From the NCBI GenBank assembly GCA_029552065.1, contig JAKPEG010000104.1:1-64000 (forward strand): a DNA stretch of 64,000 nt, read 5' to 3'. The stretch comes from Actinomycetes bacterium (GTDB lineage: Bacteria > Actinomycetota > Actinomycetes > Actinomycetales > Dermatophilaceae). Below are positions 1 to 9,409 of this stretch, one piece after another (the first letter of the stretch is position 1; every line of letters begins with the position of its first letter). Position numbers and translations under genes: made by a program. The notes under the pieces are model-generated. The model did no database searches, was not told where the DNA came from, and saw only the letters and a program-made list of their open reading frames with translations.

Positions 1-453
1 ACCGGCATCGCCCACCACGTCTTCGACGGCTATGCCCCCTGGGCCGGCCCGATCACCACCCGCCTCACCGGTTCGCTCGTCGCCGACCGCAGCGGCCCGG
101 CCACCGCCTATGCGATGTTCAACCTCCAGGAGCGCGGCACGCTCTTCGTCGAGCCGACCACGGAGGTCTACGAGGGGATGATCGTCGGGGAGAACTCCCG
201 CGCCGACGACATGGACGTCAACATCACCAAGGAGAAGAAGCTCTCCAACGTGCGCTCCTCCACGGCCGAGGTGCTCGAGCGGCTCGTCCCGCCGCGGCGG
301 CTCTCGCTCGAGCAGTCCCTCGAGTTCTGCCGCGAGGACGAGTGCGTCGAGGTCACCCCCGAGGCGGTGCGGATCCGCAAGGTCGTCCTCGACCAGATCG
401 AGCGGGCCCGCACCGCCGCACGCGCGCGCAACGCCGCCCGTTCCGGGAGCTGA
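1..453 (+). CDS. typA: TypA/BipA ribosome-associated GTPase, C-terminal part
   Basis: The open frame enters from the left edge and ends at TGA 451-453, leaving 150 residues. Visible features match the C-terminal domain of TypA/BipA, a translational GTPase that binds 70S ribosomes under stress: an R-G-T-L-F-V-E-P stretch, [22 protein letters not shown], the [11 protein letters not shown](S/A)LEF segment and [12 protein letters not shown] near the end. The GTPase domain lies outside the window. The next gene starts one base after the stop. Its position beside an SBP-family lipoprotein and upstream of mshB resembles the typA-lpqW-mshB neighbourhood of mycobacteria. Confidence 0.95.
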   Translation, partial: TGIAHHVFDGYAPWAGPITTRLTGSLVADRSGPATAYAMFNLQERGTLFVEPTTEVYEGMIVGENSRADDMDVNITKEKKLSNVRSSTAEVLERLVPPRRLSLEQSLEFCREDECVEVTPEAVRIRKVVLDQIERARTAARARNAARSGS

Positions 454-454
454 C

Positions 455-2194
455 ATGCGCCGGTATGCCGCGCTCGCGGCGCTCACCGGCATACTCGTGG
501 CTGGGTGCACGTCGGGCACGTCGGGCGGGTCGGGGACCACCGACGCCTCGTCGGGCAATTCCGCGGGGGGCACGCTGCGGCTGCTCTACGACCGCACGGT
601 GACCACATGGGATCCCCAGCGGCTCGCGGGGGGCGCCGAGAGTGCCGTGGCCCTGCGCACCTTCGCCCGCACCCTCACCGGCTACCCGGCCGGTGCCGAC
701 GGACGCGCGGACCGGCTCGCCGGTGACCTCGCGACCGACACTGGGAGCACCCCGGACGGCGGACGGACCTGGGTCTTCACCCTGCGCATCGGCCCCGCGT
801 GGGAGGACGGCACGCCGGTGACCTGCGCGGACGTGCGCTACGGCATCGCGCGGGCGTTCGCGCGTGACCAGCTCACCGGCGGGTTGCCCTATCCGAGCGC
901 GCTGCTGGACGTCCCGACCCAACCGGACCCGCGAGGGGCGCCGGTGCCGGTCTACCCGGGTCCCTATGCGACGACCGACCCCACCGCCACGGCCGCCTTC
1001 GACTCCGCCGTCACCTGCGCAGGTCAGACCCTCACCCTGCGCTTGCGGGCCACCGAGCCGGACTTCCCCCACATCCTCGCGCTGCCGGTCTTCGCGGCCC
1101 ACCGGGCCGACCACGACCGCGGTGCGGCGGGGACGCTCGACGTCTTCTCCTGCGGGCCCTACCGGCTCGAAGCGCCCTGGGAGCCCGGTTCCGGTGGGCG
1201 GTTCGTCCGCAATCCGGCCTGGACGGCCGCCTCCGATCCGCTGCGACGTGCCGCACCCGAGGTCGTCGACCTGCGCGAGGGAATCCCGGTGGCGACGATC
1301 GCGAGCCGTCTCGCCGAGGACAAGCAACCCGACGACACGGCCGTGAGCCTGGCCGATCTGCCCGTCTCGACGCAGGCGGCGCTGCTCGCGGATCCGGCGA
1401 TCGCCGCACGGGTGAGCACGCCCGCCTCCGGTCTGGTCGAGTTGCTCCAACCCAACTTCGCGAGCACGGCCATGGGCAACCGCGCCGTGCGGGTCGCCTT
1501 CGCCACGGCCACGGACCGGACCGCCTTTGCCGCGGCATACGGTCCGCGCGTGTTCACCCCTGCCTATGCCGTGCTCCCCGCCGCCGTGCCGGGCCACGTC
1601 GACAGCAACCCCCTCGGCGTGCCCGAGGCGGGCGACCCGGTGGCCGCACGAGCCGCTCTCGTCGCCGCGGGCATCGCCCTGCCGGTCGCCGTGCGCGTCG
1701 CCTATCGCGGTTCTGCAGTGGCCGATTCGGCGTTCGCTGCGCTCAAGGCAGGCTGGGAGGAGGCCGGCTTCGCCGTCACGCTCGAGGCCGTTCCCGATCC
1801 CTACTACGCAACGGTCTCGGCGCCCGAGGCGGCAGCGCGATTCGACGTCTTCCGGGCCTCGTGGTATCCCGACTATCCCGAGGGGGTCGCGGTGATCCCC
1901 GAGTTGTTCGACTCGCGACTCAATCTCACCTCGGCGGGTGCCGGGCAGGATCTCGGCAGCTTCTCCGACCCGACGGTGAACGCGGCCATCGACACCTCAC
2001 AGGCGACTCTCGACCCCGCGGCGCGCGCTGCTGCGTGGGCCGCCGTGGACGCGTCCCTCGTCACGGCGGGCGTCGCCGTGCCGTTGGGGGAGCGTCACCG
2101 GTTCTTCGTCCGCGGCTCGGGGGTCACGGCATACGGGGAGAACCCGGCGCTCGGTGGCTGGCCGGATCTCGCAGCCATCGTCGTGCGGTCCTGA
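455..2194 (+). CDS. ABC transporter substrate-binding lipoprotein, family 5 (first of two paralogues)
   Basis: The product is 579 residues, an extracytoplasmic solute-binding protein of the peptide/nickel (SBP_bac_5) family. The N-terminus is a lipoprotein signal (MRRYAALAALTGILVAGC), so lipidation is expected at Cys18. A Ser/Thr/Gly linker follows, then the SBP fold with W-D-P-Q near residue 50 and the WVFTLR.G..WEDG.PVT..DV block typical of DppA/OppA. It is clearly paralogous to the lipoprotein at 3569. It sits immediately downstream of typA, the position LpqW holds in mycobacteria, so it could have an envelope role rather than peptide uptake. Transport with the permeases that follow is the default reading; the substrate is unknown. 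Confidence 0.88.
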   Translation: MRRYAALAALTGILVAGCTSGTSGGSGTTDASSGNSAGGTLRLLYDRTVTTWDPQRLAGGAESAVALRTFARTLTGYPAGADGRADRLAGDLATDTGSTPDGGRTWVFTLRIGPAWEDGTPVTCADVRYGIARAFARDQLTGGLPYPSALLDVPTQPDPRGAPVPVYPGPYATTDPTATAAFDSAVTCAGQTLTLRLRATEPDFPHILALPVFAAHRADHDRGAAGTLDVFSCGPYRLEAPWEPGSGGRFVRNPAWTAASDPLRRAAPEVVDLREGIPVATIASRLAEDKQPDDTAVSLADLPVSTQAALLADPAIAARVSTPASGLVELLQPNFASTAMGNRAVRVAFATATDRTAFAAAYGPRVFTPAYAVLPAAVPGHVDSNPLGVPEAGDPVAARAALVAAGIALPVAVRVAYRGSAVADSAFAALKAGWEEAGFAVTLEAVPDPYYATVSAPEAAARFDVFRASWYPDYPEGVAVIPELFDSRLNLTSAGAGQDLGSFSDPTVNAAIDTSQATLDPAARAAAWAAVDASLVTAGVAVPLGERHRFFVRGSGVTAYGENPALGGWPDLAAIVVRS

Positions 2195-2371
2195 GCGTGG
2201 ATGGCCGCAGGGTTTGCGTGTCGCAGACCCTCGCGCCGCAGGGGAGCCGCGTTGGGTCACGATCCGGAGAAAAAGCGCGCCGACCGCGTGGCGTCGGCGC
2301 AGTTGGGGTCTATGGTTGCGTGCGTTCGGCAGGGAGCCGCCGACGATCCCCGAGAGAAGGGCACGCTGCGC

Positions 2372-3415
2372 ATGTCCACAGCACCCGGTGAGCCCGAGGT
2401 CATCCCCCCCGAGGCTGCCGCCGTGCTCGACACCGCCCTGCTCGACGCGGTCGCGGCCGCCGACGGGGCCGTCGCCATCAAGGGCAGGTCGCCCGGTCAG
2501 ATCGTCTGGCGCCGACTGCGTCAGGACCGCCTGACGATGATCGCTCTGGGGTCGTCGATCTTCTTCGTCGTGCTCGCCGCCATCGCCCCCCTGCTGGCCA
2601 AGTTGGGCTGGCTCAACCCGGATCAGACCCACCCCGAGCTCGTCCAGGGCCTGGGCTCGATGCCCGAGGGCTTCATGGGCGGGGTGTCCTCGTCGCACTG
2701 GCTCGGGGTGGAGCCGGGCACCGGGCGCGACCTGCTCTCGCGGATCGTCACGGGCATGACGACCTCGCTCACCGTCGCCCTGCTCGCGACCATCTTCTCG
2801 GTCGTCGTCGGCACCGTCATCGGCATCGTCGCGGGCTTCGCCGGAGGGCGGGTCGACTGGCTGCTCAGCCGGTTCATGGACCTGGTGCTGTCCTTCCCGA
2901 GCACCCTCATGCTGCTCTCGCTCCAGGCCGTCCTGGTCACCCAGATCGCCTCGGCCATGGGTCAGCCGGCTAGCGCACCGCCGCCGAAGATCGCGTTCAT
3001 GGTCCTCGTCCTGGGCTTCTTCGGGTTCCCGTTCTTCGCGCGGATCATCCGGGGACAGGTGCTCTCGCTGCGCGAACGTGAGTTCGTCGAGGCCGCGCGG
3101 TCGCTGGGTGCCCGTCGTGGGCGCATCTACTTCAAGGAGCTGCTCCCGCACCTGTGGGCGCCGCTGCTCGTCTACACCACCCTGGTCCTGCCGGCCAACA
3201 TCTCCGCGGAGGCGGCGCTCGGCTTCCTCGGCGTGGGGCTCAACCCGCCGACGGCGTCCCTCGGCGCGATCCTCAACGACACGGTCGCCTACGCCCTGCC
3301 CGACCCCGCGTACTTCTTCTTCCCGGGAGCCACCGTCTTCCTCCTGGTTCTGTCCTTCAACCTCCTCGGGGACGGTTTGCGGGACGCGCTCGACCCCAAG
3401 GCGGGCCGACAGTGA
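2372..3415 (+). CDS. ABC transporter permease, DppC/OppC type
   Basis: A 347-residue inner-membrane permease of a peptide-type importer. An N-terminal cytoplasmic tail precedes a first membrane span (LTMIALGSSIFFVVLAAIAP, about residues 57-76). A periplasmic loop with the H-W-L-G-V-E-P-G-T-G-R-D motif typical of DppC follows, then further spans and the EAA loop (EFVEAARSLGA..GRIYFKELLPH) that contacts the ATPases. I chose ATG 2372 because GAGAAGGG lies about 11 bases upstream. An in-frame extension to 2201 has no homology-like content. Unusually, the gene sits between the two paralogous binding proteins, while its DppB partner comes after the second. Confidence 0.9.
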   Translation: MSTAPGEPEVIPPEAAAVLDTALLDAVAAADGAVAIKGRSPGQIVWRRLRQDRLTMIALGSSIFFVVLAAIAPLLAKLGWLNPDQTHPELVQGLGSMPEGFMGGVSSSHWLGVEPGTGRDLLSRIVTGMTTSLTVALLATIFSVVVGTVIGIVAGFAGGRVDWLLSRFMDLVLSFPSTLMLLSLQAVLVTQIASAMGQPASAPPPKIAFMVLVLGFFGFPFFARIIRGQVLSLREREFVEAARSLGARRGRIYFKELLPHLWAPLLVYTTLVLPANISAEAALGFLGVGLNPPTASLGAILNDTVAYALPDPAYFFFPGATVFLLVLSFNLLGDGLRDALDPKAGRQ

Positions 3416-3466
3416 GGCACGGGAAGACCCACCGCTCGATCCATCTGCGGGTCGAGTCATCGACTG

Positions 3467-3490
3467 ATCGCCGTCGACCCCGACGGCGAT
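3467..3490 (+). terminator. intercistronic hairpin
   Basis: A perfect 10-bp inverted repeat (ATCGCCGTCG / CGACGGCGAT) with a 4-base loop lies about 50 bases after the DppC-type stop. A second GC-rich stem (CCGCCGC / GCGGCGG, 3527-3547) follows before the next start. There is no T-run, so it may act as an attenuator or mRNA-stabilising stem rather than a full terminator. Confidence 0.5.
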
Positions 3491-3568
3491 GAGGGACCGT
3501 TCGCAACGCCCGTTGCGCGCGACGCCCCGCCGCGAACCCTGCGGCGGACAGCACGACAAGGAGAATGC

Positions 3569-5296
3569 ATGATGCGCACGAAGAAGGGCGCGACCGGCGT
3601 CGCCCTCGGTGCGGTGGTGGCCCTCGCGGCCGCGGCTTGCAGCGGAGGCTCGTCCACCGGGACGGCGGCCTCGTCGTCGGCACCGGCCGCCGCCAAGGGA
3701 GGCACCCTCTACCTGCTCAACCTCGGCCCGCACAACGGCCTCGACGTCCAACAGTCCTACGTCGGCGCAGATCTGGAGTTCGCCAACCGGACCTTCATGC
3801 GCTACCTCACGACGTATTCCCCGGGCGCCAACACCAAGCTCGTCCCCGACCTCGCCACCGACCTGGGCACGATGTCCGACGGCGGCAAGACGTGGAAGTT
3901 CACGATCGTCGACAACGCGAAGTGGCAGGACGGCTCGAAGGTCACCTGTGAGGACGTGAAGTACGGCGGTTCGCGGACCTTCGCGACCGACCTCATCACC
4001 AACGGTCCGACCTATTCGCTGCAGTTCCTCGACATCCCGACCGACGCCGACGGCAGTTCCGCCTACAAGGGCCCCTACAAGGGCACCGGTCAGGACCTCT
4101 ACGACAAGGCCGTGAGCTGCTCGGGTCAGACGCTCACGCTGCACTTCAAGACCCCGTGGGCCGACTTCAACCAGGCCACGGCGGCTCTCGGGGTCTTCGC
4201 GCCGTTCCCGAAGGCACAGGACAAGGCCGACAAGAGCCTGTTCGCACCGTTCTCCAACGGCCCCTACATGCTCGAGGGAACTTTCGACCCGGCCAAGGGT
4301 GGCACCTGGGTGCGTAACCCCAACTGGGACGCGGCCACCGACCCGATCCGCAAGGCCTACCCGGACAAGATCGTCGACATCGAGGGCATCACGAGTGAGA
4401 CCGCCTACCAGCGGCTGCTCGCCGACGGAGGGGACGACAAGACGGCTATCACCTTCGCCTCGGCGCCGCCTTCGGTGTTGCCGACCATCGCCAGCACGCC
4501 GGGCGCCGACAAGCGCACGGTCAACGTGCCGGCCCCCTATGTCGACTACATCCAGCCCAACATGACGAGCACGGCGATGTCCAACCCCAAGGTCCGTCAG
4601 GCATTCGCCATGTCGACCAACCGCGACGCCTACGTCACGGCCAACGGCGGCACCCAGGTGATGACCCCGTCCTACGCGATCTGCAACAAGGCACTGCCCT
4701 GCTACAAGGACTTCAACCCCTTCGGCGCGCCGACCGCCGGTGACCCCGAGGGTGCGAAGAAGGTCCTCACCGACGCCGGGATCGCCATGCCGGTCAACAT
4801 CACCGTCGTCTACCGCAAGACGCCCACGCGGGACAAGTCCTTCTCGGCGCTCAAGGAGACGTGGGACAAGGCTGGCTTCAACGTCACGCTCGAGGGTGTG
4901 ACCGACAGGTACTACCGGACGATCTCCAGCCCGGCCATGAAGACCAAGGACGCCTTCTTCGCCAGCTGGGGTGCGGACTGGCCCTCGGGTTCGACCGACA
5001 TCCCGCCGCTTTTCGACGGGCGGATCAACCTCACTCCCACGAGCACGAACCAGGACTACGGCTACTACAACAGTGAGGCCGTCAACAAGGCCATCGACGC
5101 GGCATACCTCATCGCCGACGCCACGGCCCGTGAGAAGGCCTGGGCCGACATCGACGAGATGATCTCCAAGGACGGCGGGGTCGTCCCGCTCGTCAACCAG
5201 AAGTTCACCTTCGTCTACGGCTCCGGAGTGAAGAACTTCGAGGTCAACGCGCTGTTCGGCGGCTACGCCGACCTGGCGACCATCGCCGTCAAGTGA
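3569..5296 (+). CDS. ABC transporter substrate-binding lipoprotein, family 5 (second paralogue)
   Basis: The product is 575 residues and in the same SBP_bac_5 family as the gene at 455; aligned blocks such as DLATD.G..SDGG.TW.FT and the paired VTC.DV and (V)SC.GQTLTL segments show the relationship. The signal peptide ends in a lipobox (AAAAC, Cys about residue 25), followed by a Ser/Thr/Ala-rich linker. AAGGAG at 3558-3563 precedes the tandem ATG codons at 3569 and 3572; either could be used. A strong hairpin follows the gene, the usual arrangement that lets binding-protein mRNA outlast permease mRNA. Codon use is more uniformly GC-ending than in the first paralogue, which fits higher expression. 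The substrate is probably an oligopeptide but is not shown by the sequence. Confidence 0.92.
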   Translation: MMRTKKGATGVALGAVVALAAAACSGGSSTGTAASSSAPAAAKGGTLYLLNLGPHNGLDVQQSYVGADLEFANRTFMRYLTTYSPGANTKLVPDLATDLGTMSDGGKTWKFTIVDNAKWQDGSKVTCEDVKYGGSRTFATDLITNGPTYSLQFLDIPTDADGSSAYKGPYKGTGQDLYDKAVSCSGQTLTLHFKTPWADFNQATAALGVFAPFPKAQDKADKSLFAPFSNGPYMLEGTFDPAKGGTWVRNPNWDAATDPIRKAYPDKIVDIEGITSETAYQRLLADGGDDKTAITFASAPPSVLPTIASTPGADKRTVNVPAPYVDYIQPNMTSTAMSNPKVRQAFAMSTNRDAYVTANGGTQVMTPSYAICNKALPCYKDFNPFGAPTAGDPEGAKKVLTDAGIAMPVNITVVYRKTPTRDKSFSALKETWDKAGFNVTLEGVTDRYYRTISSPAMKTKDAFFASWGADWPSGSTDIPPLFDGRINLTPTSTNQDYGYYNSEAVNKAIDAAYLIADATAREKAWADIDEMISKDGGVVPLVNQKFTFVYGSGVKNFEVNALFGGYADLATIAVK

Positions 5297-5342
5297 CGGC
5301 AGGTCGGCGCCCTCCGCGGCGCTGACTCCAGCGGTATGCCGG

Positions 5343-5374
5343 CTGTGCCGGGCGGGTTCCCCCGCCCGGCACAG
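5343..5374 (+). terminator. strong intercistronic hairpin after the binding-protein gene
   Basis: A perfect 14-bp stem (CTGTGCCGGGCGGG / CCCGCCCGGCACAG) with a 4-base TTCC loop lies about 45 bases after the SBP stop. No T-run follows. Its position between SBP and permease suggests partial termination and protection of the upstream mRNA from 3' exonucleases. Confidence 0.7.
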
Positions 5375-5425
5375 TCAGGCCCGAGGACCGAGAGGAAGGT
5401 GAGCGCACCCCCGGGTGCCTGACCC

Positions 5426-6439
5426 ATGTTCTTCTACATCGTCAGACGGCTCATCTCGGTCGTCGTCATGCTGCTCATCATCAGCATGACGACCTTCCTC
5501 ATCTTCTTCGCCTCCCCGGTCGACCCGGCAAGCCTCACCTGTGCGAAGAACTGCACGCCGACGATCATCGAGGGCAACCGCAAGCTCCTCGGCTTCGACA
5601 AGCCGATCACCGAGCAGTACGCCACCTGGGTCAAGGGTCTGTTCGTCGCCCGCGACTTCCCGGACGACCCGGCCCTCAAAGCCAGCAACCCCCAGGCCGT
5701 CTATACCTGCGCAGCCCCATGTCTGGGCTACTCGCAGCGGCAGGCAAAGTCGGTCACCGAGATCGTCAAGGACGGACTGCCGATCACTGCGTCGATCGCG
5801 CTCGGCGCATTCGTCCTGTGGATCTTCTCGGGTGTGCTGTTCGGCATCATCGCGGCGCTCAACCGAGGTCGATGGCCCGACCGGCTCCTCGTCGGGCTGT
5901 CCCTCGTCGGCTATTCGCTCCCGAGCTTCTTCATCGGCCAGCTGCTGCTCACCTTCGTCGCGATCAAGTGGCAGCTGTGGCCGATCCCCAACTTCGTTCC
6001 ACCCTCAGAAGGGCTCTGGCCATGGGCGCAGAGCATCTTCCTCCCCTCACTCACCCTCGCCCTCATCTTCGCGGCGTCCTACGTCCGGCTCACCCGCGCC
6101 TACATGCTCGAGACGATGTCCGAGGATTACATCCGGACCGCGCGTGCCAAGGGTGTGAAGGAGTCGGTCGTCGTGCGCCGCCACGGGTTGCGAGCCGCTC
6201 TCACCCCCATCGTCACCGCCGCCGGTCTGGACCTCGGTGGCCTGCTCGGCGGGGCGATCATCAGCGAGCAGGTCTTCAGCTTCCGCGGTCTGGGGTGGAC
6301 CTCGATCCAGGCGATCACCAACACCGACCTCCCGGTCATCGTGGCGGTGGTCGTCGTCGCCTCGTTCTTCATCGTCATCGCCAACCTCGTCGTAGACGTC
6401 CTCTACGGCGTCATCGACCCGCGGGTGAGGCTGGGCTGA
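5426..6439 (+). CDS. ABC transporter permease, DppB/OppB type
   Basis: A 337-residue permease. It begins with the signature MFFYIVRRLIS and first span of the DppB family, has a long first periplasmic loop (including a short Cys-containing part, TCAKNCTP, and TCAAPCLGY), several spans, and the EAA loop (LTRAYMLETMSEDYIRTARAKG). The best ribosome-binding sequence (AGAGGAAGG, 5391-5399) is about 27 bases upstream. An in-frame GTG at 5399 is closed by TGA after seven codons, so ATG 5426 is kept as start despite the poor spacing. Four cysteines in the first loop are unusual for a permease and might form disulfides outside the membrane. Confidence 0.93.
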   Translation: MFFYIVRRLISVVVMLLIISMTTFLIFFASPVDPASLTCAKNCTPTIIEGNRKLLGFDKPITEQYATWVKGLFVARDFPDDPALKASNPQAVYTCAAPCLGYSQRQAKSVTEIVKDGLPITASIALGAFVLWIFSGVLFGIIAALNRGRWPDRLLVGLSLVGYSLPSFFIGQLLLTFVAIKWQLWPIPNFVPPSEGLWPWAQSIFLPSLTLALIFAASYVRLTRAYMLETMSEDYIRTARAKGVKESVVVRRHGLRAALTPIVTAAGLDLGGLLGGAIISEQVFSFRGLGWTSIQAITNTDLPVIVAVVVVASFFIVIANLVVDVLYGVIDPRVRLG

Positions 6440-6441
6440 GC

Positions 6442-7515
6442 ATGACCGACACCACGTCCCGGCCCCGGACGCCTGCCCCGGCAGGCGACCGCACGGCATA
6501 CCTCGACGTCCGCGACCTGCGGGTGCACTTCCCCACCGACGACGGCCTGGTCAAGGCCGTCGACGGGCTGAGCTTCGCCATCGAACGCGGCCAGACCATC
6601 GGCATCGTCGGCGAGTCCGGCTCGGGGAAGTCGGTGACCAGCCAGGCCATCCTCGGCCTGCACCGCCGCACCAGGGCGATGGCCTCGGGGCAGATCTGGC
6701 TCGACGGCGAAGACCTCATGACCGTCTCCGACGAGCGGATGCGCGAGTTGCGGGGCAACAAGATGGCGATGATCTTCCAGGATCCGCTGTCGGCGTTGCA
6801 CCCCTACTACACGATCGGGGCGCAGATCATCGAGGCGATCCGGGTCCATCACCCGGACACCTCGAAGCAGGCGGCCAAGACTCGCGCGATCGAGCTGTTG
6901 GGGCTCGTCGGCATCCCCAGCCCCGCGCGTCGCGTCGACCAGTACCCGCACGAGTTCTCCGGCGGGATGCGCCAGCGGGCGATGATCGCGATGGCGCTGT
7001 CCAACGACCCGAGCCTGCTCATCGCCGACGAACCGACCACCGCGCTCGACGTGACGGTCCAGGCGCAGATCCTCGACCTCATGCGCAAGCTCCAACAGGA
7101 GTTCGGCTCGGCGATCATCATGATCACCCACGACCTCGGTGTCGTCGCCGAGATGGCCGACGAGATCCTCGTGATGTACGGCGGCAAGGCGGTCGAGCAC
7201 AGTTCGGTCGACGAGGTCTTCTACTCTCCGCAGCACCCCTATGCGTGGGGGCTGCTCACCTCGATGCCTCGGCTCGACCGGGTCCGGCAGGCGCGGCTGG
7301 AGCCGGTCGCCGGCAACCCGCCCTCGCTCATCAACGTGCCACCGGGCTGCGCCTTCCATCCGCGGTGCACCTATCGCGCCGAGGTCGGCGAGGACCGGTG
7401 CCGCACCGTCGTGCCCACCCTCGACGACGCGGGCGGCGAGCATCTCGTGCGCTGCCACATTCTCCCGCATCGGCGCAGCGAGCTGTTCGCCGCCGACGTC
7501 AAGCCGCGGCTGTGA
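6442..7515 (+). CDS. ABC transporter ATP-binding protein, DppD/OppD type
   Basis: A 357-residue nucleotide-binding subunit of the peptide-type importer. Walker A is GESGSGKS, the Q-loop is FQDPL(S), the signature is FSGGMRQR, Walker B is [12 protein letters not shown] and the H-loop is THDLG. The C-terminal oligopeptide-transporter extension carries the Cys-containing motif (GCAFHPRC..., then C and C about 20 and 40 residues on) that binds an iron-sulfur cluster in some DppD/OppD homologues. ATG 6442 is two bases after the permease stop, so translation is likely coupled. A much longer frame reading through the permease is a shadow. Confidence 0.94.
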   Translation: MTDTTSRPRTPAPAGDRTAYLDVRDLRVHFPTDDGLVKAVDGLSFAIERGQTIGIVGESGSGKSVTSQAILGLHRRTRAMASGQIWLDGEDLMTVSDERMRELRGNKMAMIFQDPLSALHPYYTIGAQIIEAIRVHHPDTSKQAAKTRAIELLGLVGIPSPARRVDQYPHEFSGGMRQRAMIAMALSNDPSLLIADEPTTALDVTVQAQILDLMRKLQQEFGSAIIMITHDLGVVAEMADEILVMYGGKAVEHSSVDEVFYSPQHPYAWGLLTSMPRLDRVRQARLEPVAGNPPSLINVPPGCAFHPRCTYRAEVGEDRCRTVVPTLDDAGGEHLVRCHILPHRRSELFAADVKPRL

Positions 7516-7529
7516 AAGGCGAGGACTCC

Positions 7530-8534
7530 ATGACGACGACGACCGAGTCGCCGCTGCTGCGGGTGACCAACCTCGCCAAGCACTTCCCGCAATACCGCCA
7601 GACCCTCGTCAAGCGGCCGGACAACCCGGTCAAGGCCGTCGACGGCGTCTCGTTTGAGGTCCGCCTGGGGCAGACCATCGGGCTCGTCGGCGAGTCGGGC
7701 TGCGGGAAGTCGACCGCCGGGCGCACCCTGCTGCGGCTGCTCGAACCGACGTCGGGGACGATCGAGTTCGACGGCAGCGACATCACCCACATCGACGGGG
7801 CCGACCTGCGCCGGCTGCGCCGGGAGATGCAGATGATCTTCCAGGACCCCTATGGCTCGCTCAACCCGCGCCAGACCATCGGGTCGATCATCGCCGCCCC
7901 CTTCGACATCCAGAAGATCACCCCCGAGGGGGGAACCCGCAAGACGGTCCAGGACCTCATGGAGCGGGTCGGCCTCAACCCCGAGCACTACAACCGCTAT
8001 CCGCACGAGTTCTCCGGCGGCCAGCGCCAGCGCATCGGCGTGGCCCGGGCGATCGCTCTGCGCCCCAAGCTCATCGTCTGCGACGAGCCCGTCTCGGCAC
8101 TCGACGTCTCCATCCAGGCCCAGGTCGTCAACCTCCTCGAGGACATCCAAGCCGAGCAGAACCTCGCCTACGTCTTCATCGCCCACGACCTGTCGGTGGT
8201 CCGGCACATCTCCGACCGGGTCGTCGTCATGTACCTCGGCAAGATCATGGAGGAGGCCGACCGCGACGAGCTCTACGAGTCGCCCCGCCACCCCTACACC
8301 CACGCCCTCCTGTCCGCCGTCCCCGTCCCCGACCCGCGCAAGGGCGAGTCGAAGACCCGGATCCTGCTCAAGGGAGACCTGCCCAGCCCGCAGAATCCGC
8401 CGAGCGGCTGCGTCTTCCGCACCCGGTGCCCCAAGGCGGTCGAGCAATGCGCCGCCGAAGTGCCGCAGCGCCGCGAGATCGAGCCGGGGCACTTCGTCGC
8501 CTGCCACTTCCCCGAGGAGCGTTCGGTCCTCTGA
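7530..8534 (+). CDS. ABC transporter ATP-binding protein, DppF/OppF type
   Basis: A 334-residue second ATPase subunit. Walker A is GESGCGKS, the Q-loop is [11 protein letters not shown] (a DppF hallmark), the signature is FSGGQRQR, Walker B is [12 protein letters not shown] and the H-loop is AHDLS. The C-terminal oligopeptide extension has GCVFRTRC plus two later cysteines. ATG 7530 follows AAGGCGAGG. A GTG at 7512 overlapping the previous stop (GTGA) is also in frame, but its ribosome-binding site is weaker. It completes an SBP-C-SBP-B-D-F operon, and its own stop overlaps mshB by one base (TGATG). Confidence 0.94.
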   Translation: MTTTTESPLLRVTNLAKHFPQYRQTLVKRPDNPVKAVDGVSFEVRLGQTIGLVGESGCGKSTAGRTLLRLLEPTSGTIEFDGSDITHIDGADLRRLRREMQMIFQDPYGSLNPRQTIGSIIAAPFDIQKITPEGGTRKTVQDLMERVGLNPEHYNRYPHEFSGGQRQRIGVARAIALRPKLIVCDEPVSALDVSIQAQVVNLLEDIQAEQNLAYVFIAHDLSVVRHISDRVVVMYLGKIMEEADRDELYESPRHPYTHALLSAVPVPDPRKGESKTRILLKGDLPSPQNPPSGCVFRTRCPKAVEQCAAEVPQRREIEPGHFVACHFPEERSVL

Positions 8535-9409
8535 TGGCCCGTCTGCTGTTCGTCCACGCCCACCCGGACGACGAGACGCTGGCCACCGGGGTGACCATCG
8601 CGCACCACCTCTGCCTCGGTCACGAGGTCGAGGTCCTCACCTGCACCGCGGGCGACGAGGGCGAGGTCATCCCACCCGAGCTGGTGCATCTGGACGCCCA
8701 GCACGAGGACCGGCTCGGGCCTTTCCGCCTGGGCGAGCTGGCCGCCGCGATGGCTCGGCTCGGGGCACGGCATACCCTCCTGGGAGCCGGGCCCGACGGT
8801 ATGCCGCGCTGGCGCGACAGCGGGATGGCCGGCACGCCGAGCGCAGCCCATCCGCGCGCCTTCGTCGGCGCCGACGTCGGCGAGGCGGCCGCGCTCGTCG
8901 TCGCCCGGGTGCGTGAGCTGCGGCCCCACGTGCTCGTCACCTACGACCGGCTCGGTGGCTACGGGCACCCCGACCACATCCAGACCAGACGCGTGGTCGA
9001 GCGCGCGCTCGCGGGGCTGGTGGACGAGGGACCGGTCCCGGCGGCATACGAGGTCCTCACCCCGCGCTCGTGGGCGCAGCAGGACCGCGTCTGGCTGGCG
9101 GCGCACGTGCCGGCCGAGGAGGGCCTGCACGTGCCGACCGAGGACGAGCCCTTCCCCGTATCCGTCGTGGACGACGACCTGGTGAGCCATGTCGTCATCG
9201 ACCCCGCGGCCGTCGACGCCCAGGCGGCCGCCCTGCGGGAGCATCGCACCCAGGTGCGGGTCTTCGATGGCCATTACGCGCTCTCCAACGACGTGGCGGC
9301 GAGGTTGTCCGGACGCGAGGCCTTCGCCCGGTGGGATCCGCGCACCGGTCAACGGCTGGCTCGCGCACACACCCCGTGGGCGCACGACCTGCTCGGGCCG
9401 GGCGCGTGA
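8534..9409 (+). CDS. mshB: GlcNAc-Ins deacetylase of mycothiol biosynthesis
   Basis: A 291-residue LmbE-family zinc deacetylase. MshB removes acetate from GlcNAc-inositol to give GlcN-inositol, the second committed step toward mycothiol. The HAHPDDE motif at residues 8-14 supplies His10 and Asp13 as zinc ligands and Asp12 as general base. DSGMAGT and the ELRPHVLVTYD..GGYGHPDH block, with the third zinc ligand at about His148, match MshB rather than the paralogous mycothiol conjugate amidase. The start overlaps the previous stop as TGATG. Its place downstream of a typA-linked transporter is a recurrent actinobacterial arrangement. Confidence 0.92.
   Translation: MARLLFVHAHPDDETLATGVTIAHHLCLGHEVEVLTCTAGDEGEVIPPELVHLDAQHEDRLGPFRLGELAAAMARLGARHTLLGAGPDGMPRWRDSGMAGTPSAAHPRAFVGADVGEAAALVVARVRELRPHVLVTYDRLGGYGHPDHIQTRRVVERALAGLVDEGPVPAAYEVLTPRSWAQQDRVWLAAHVPAEEGLHVPTEDEPFPVSVVDDDLVSHVVIDPAAVDAQAAALREHRTQVRVFDGHYALSNDVAARLSGREAFARWDPRTGQRLARAHTPWAHDLLGPGA

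Noticed and set aside
5399-5422. GTG start for the DppB-type permease with a near-perfect ribosome site
   Set aside because: The frame meets TGA after seven codons. It could at most be a tiny leader; its ribosome site directly abuts the GTG, so I did not list it as a gene.
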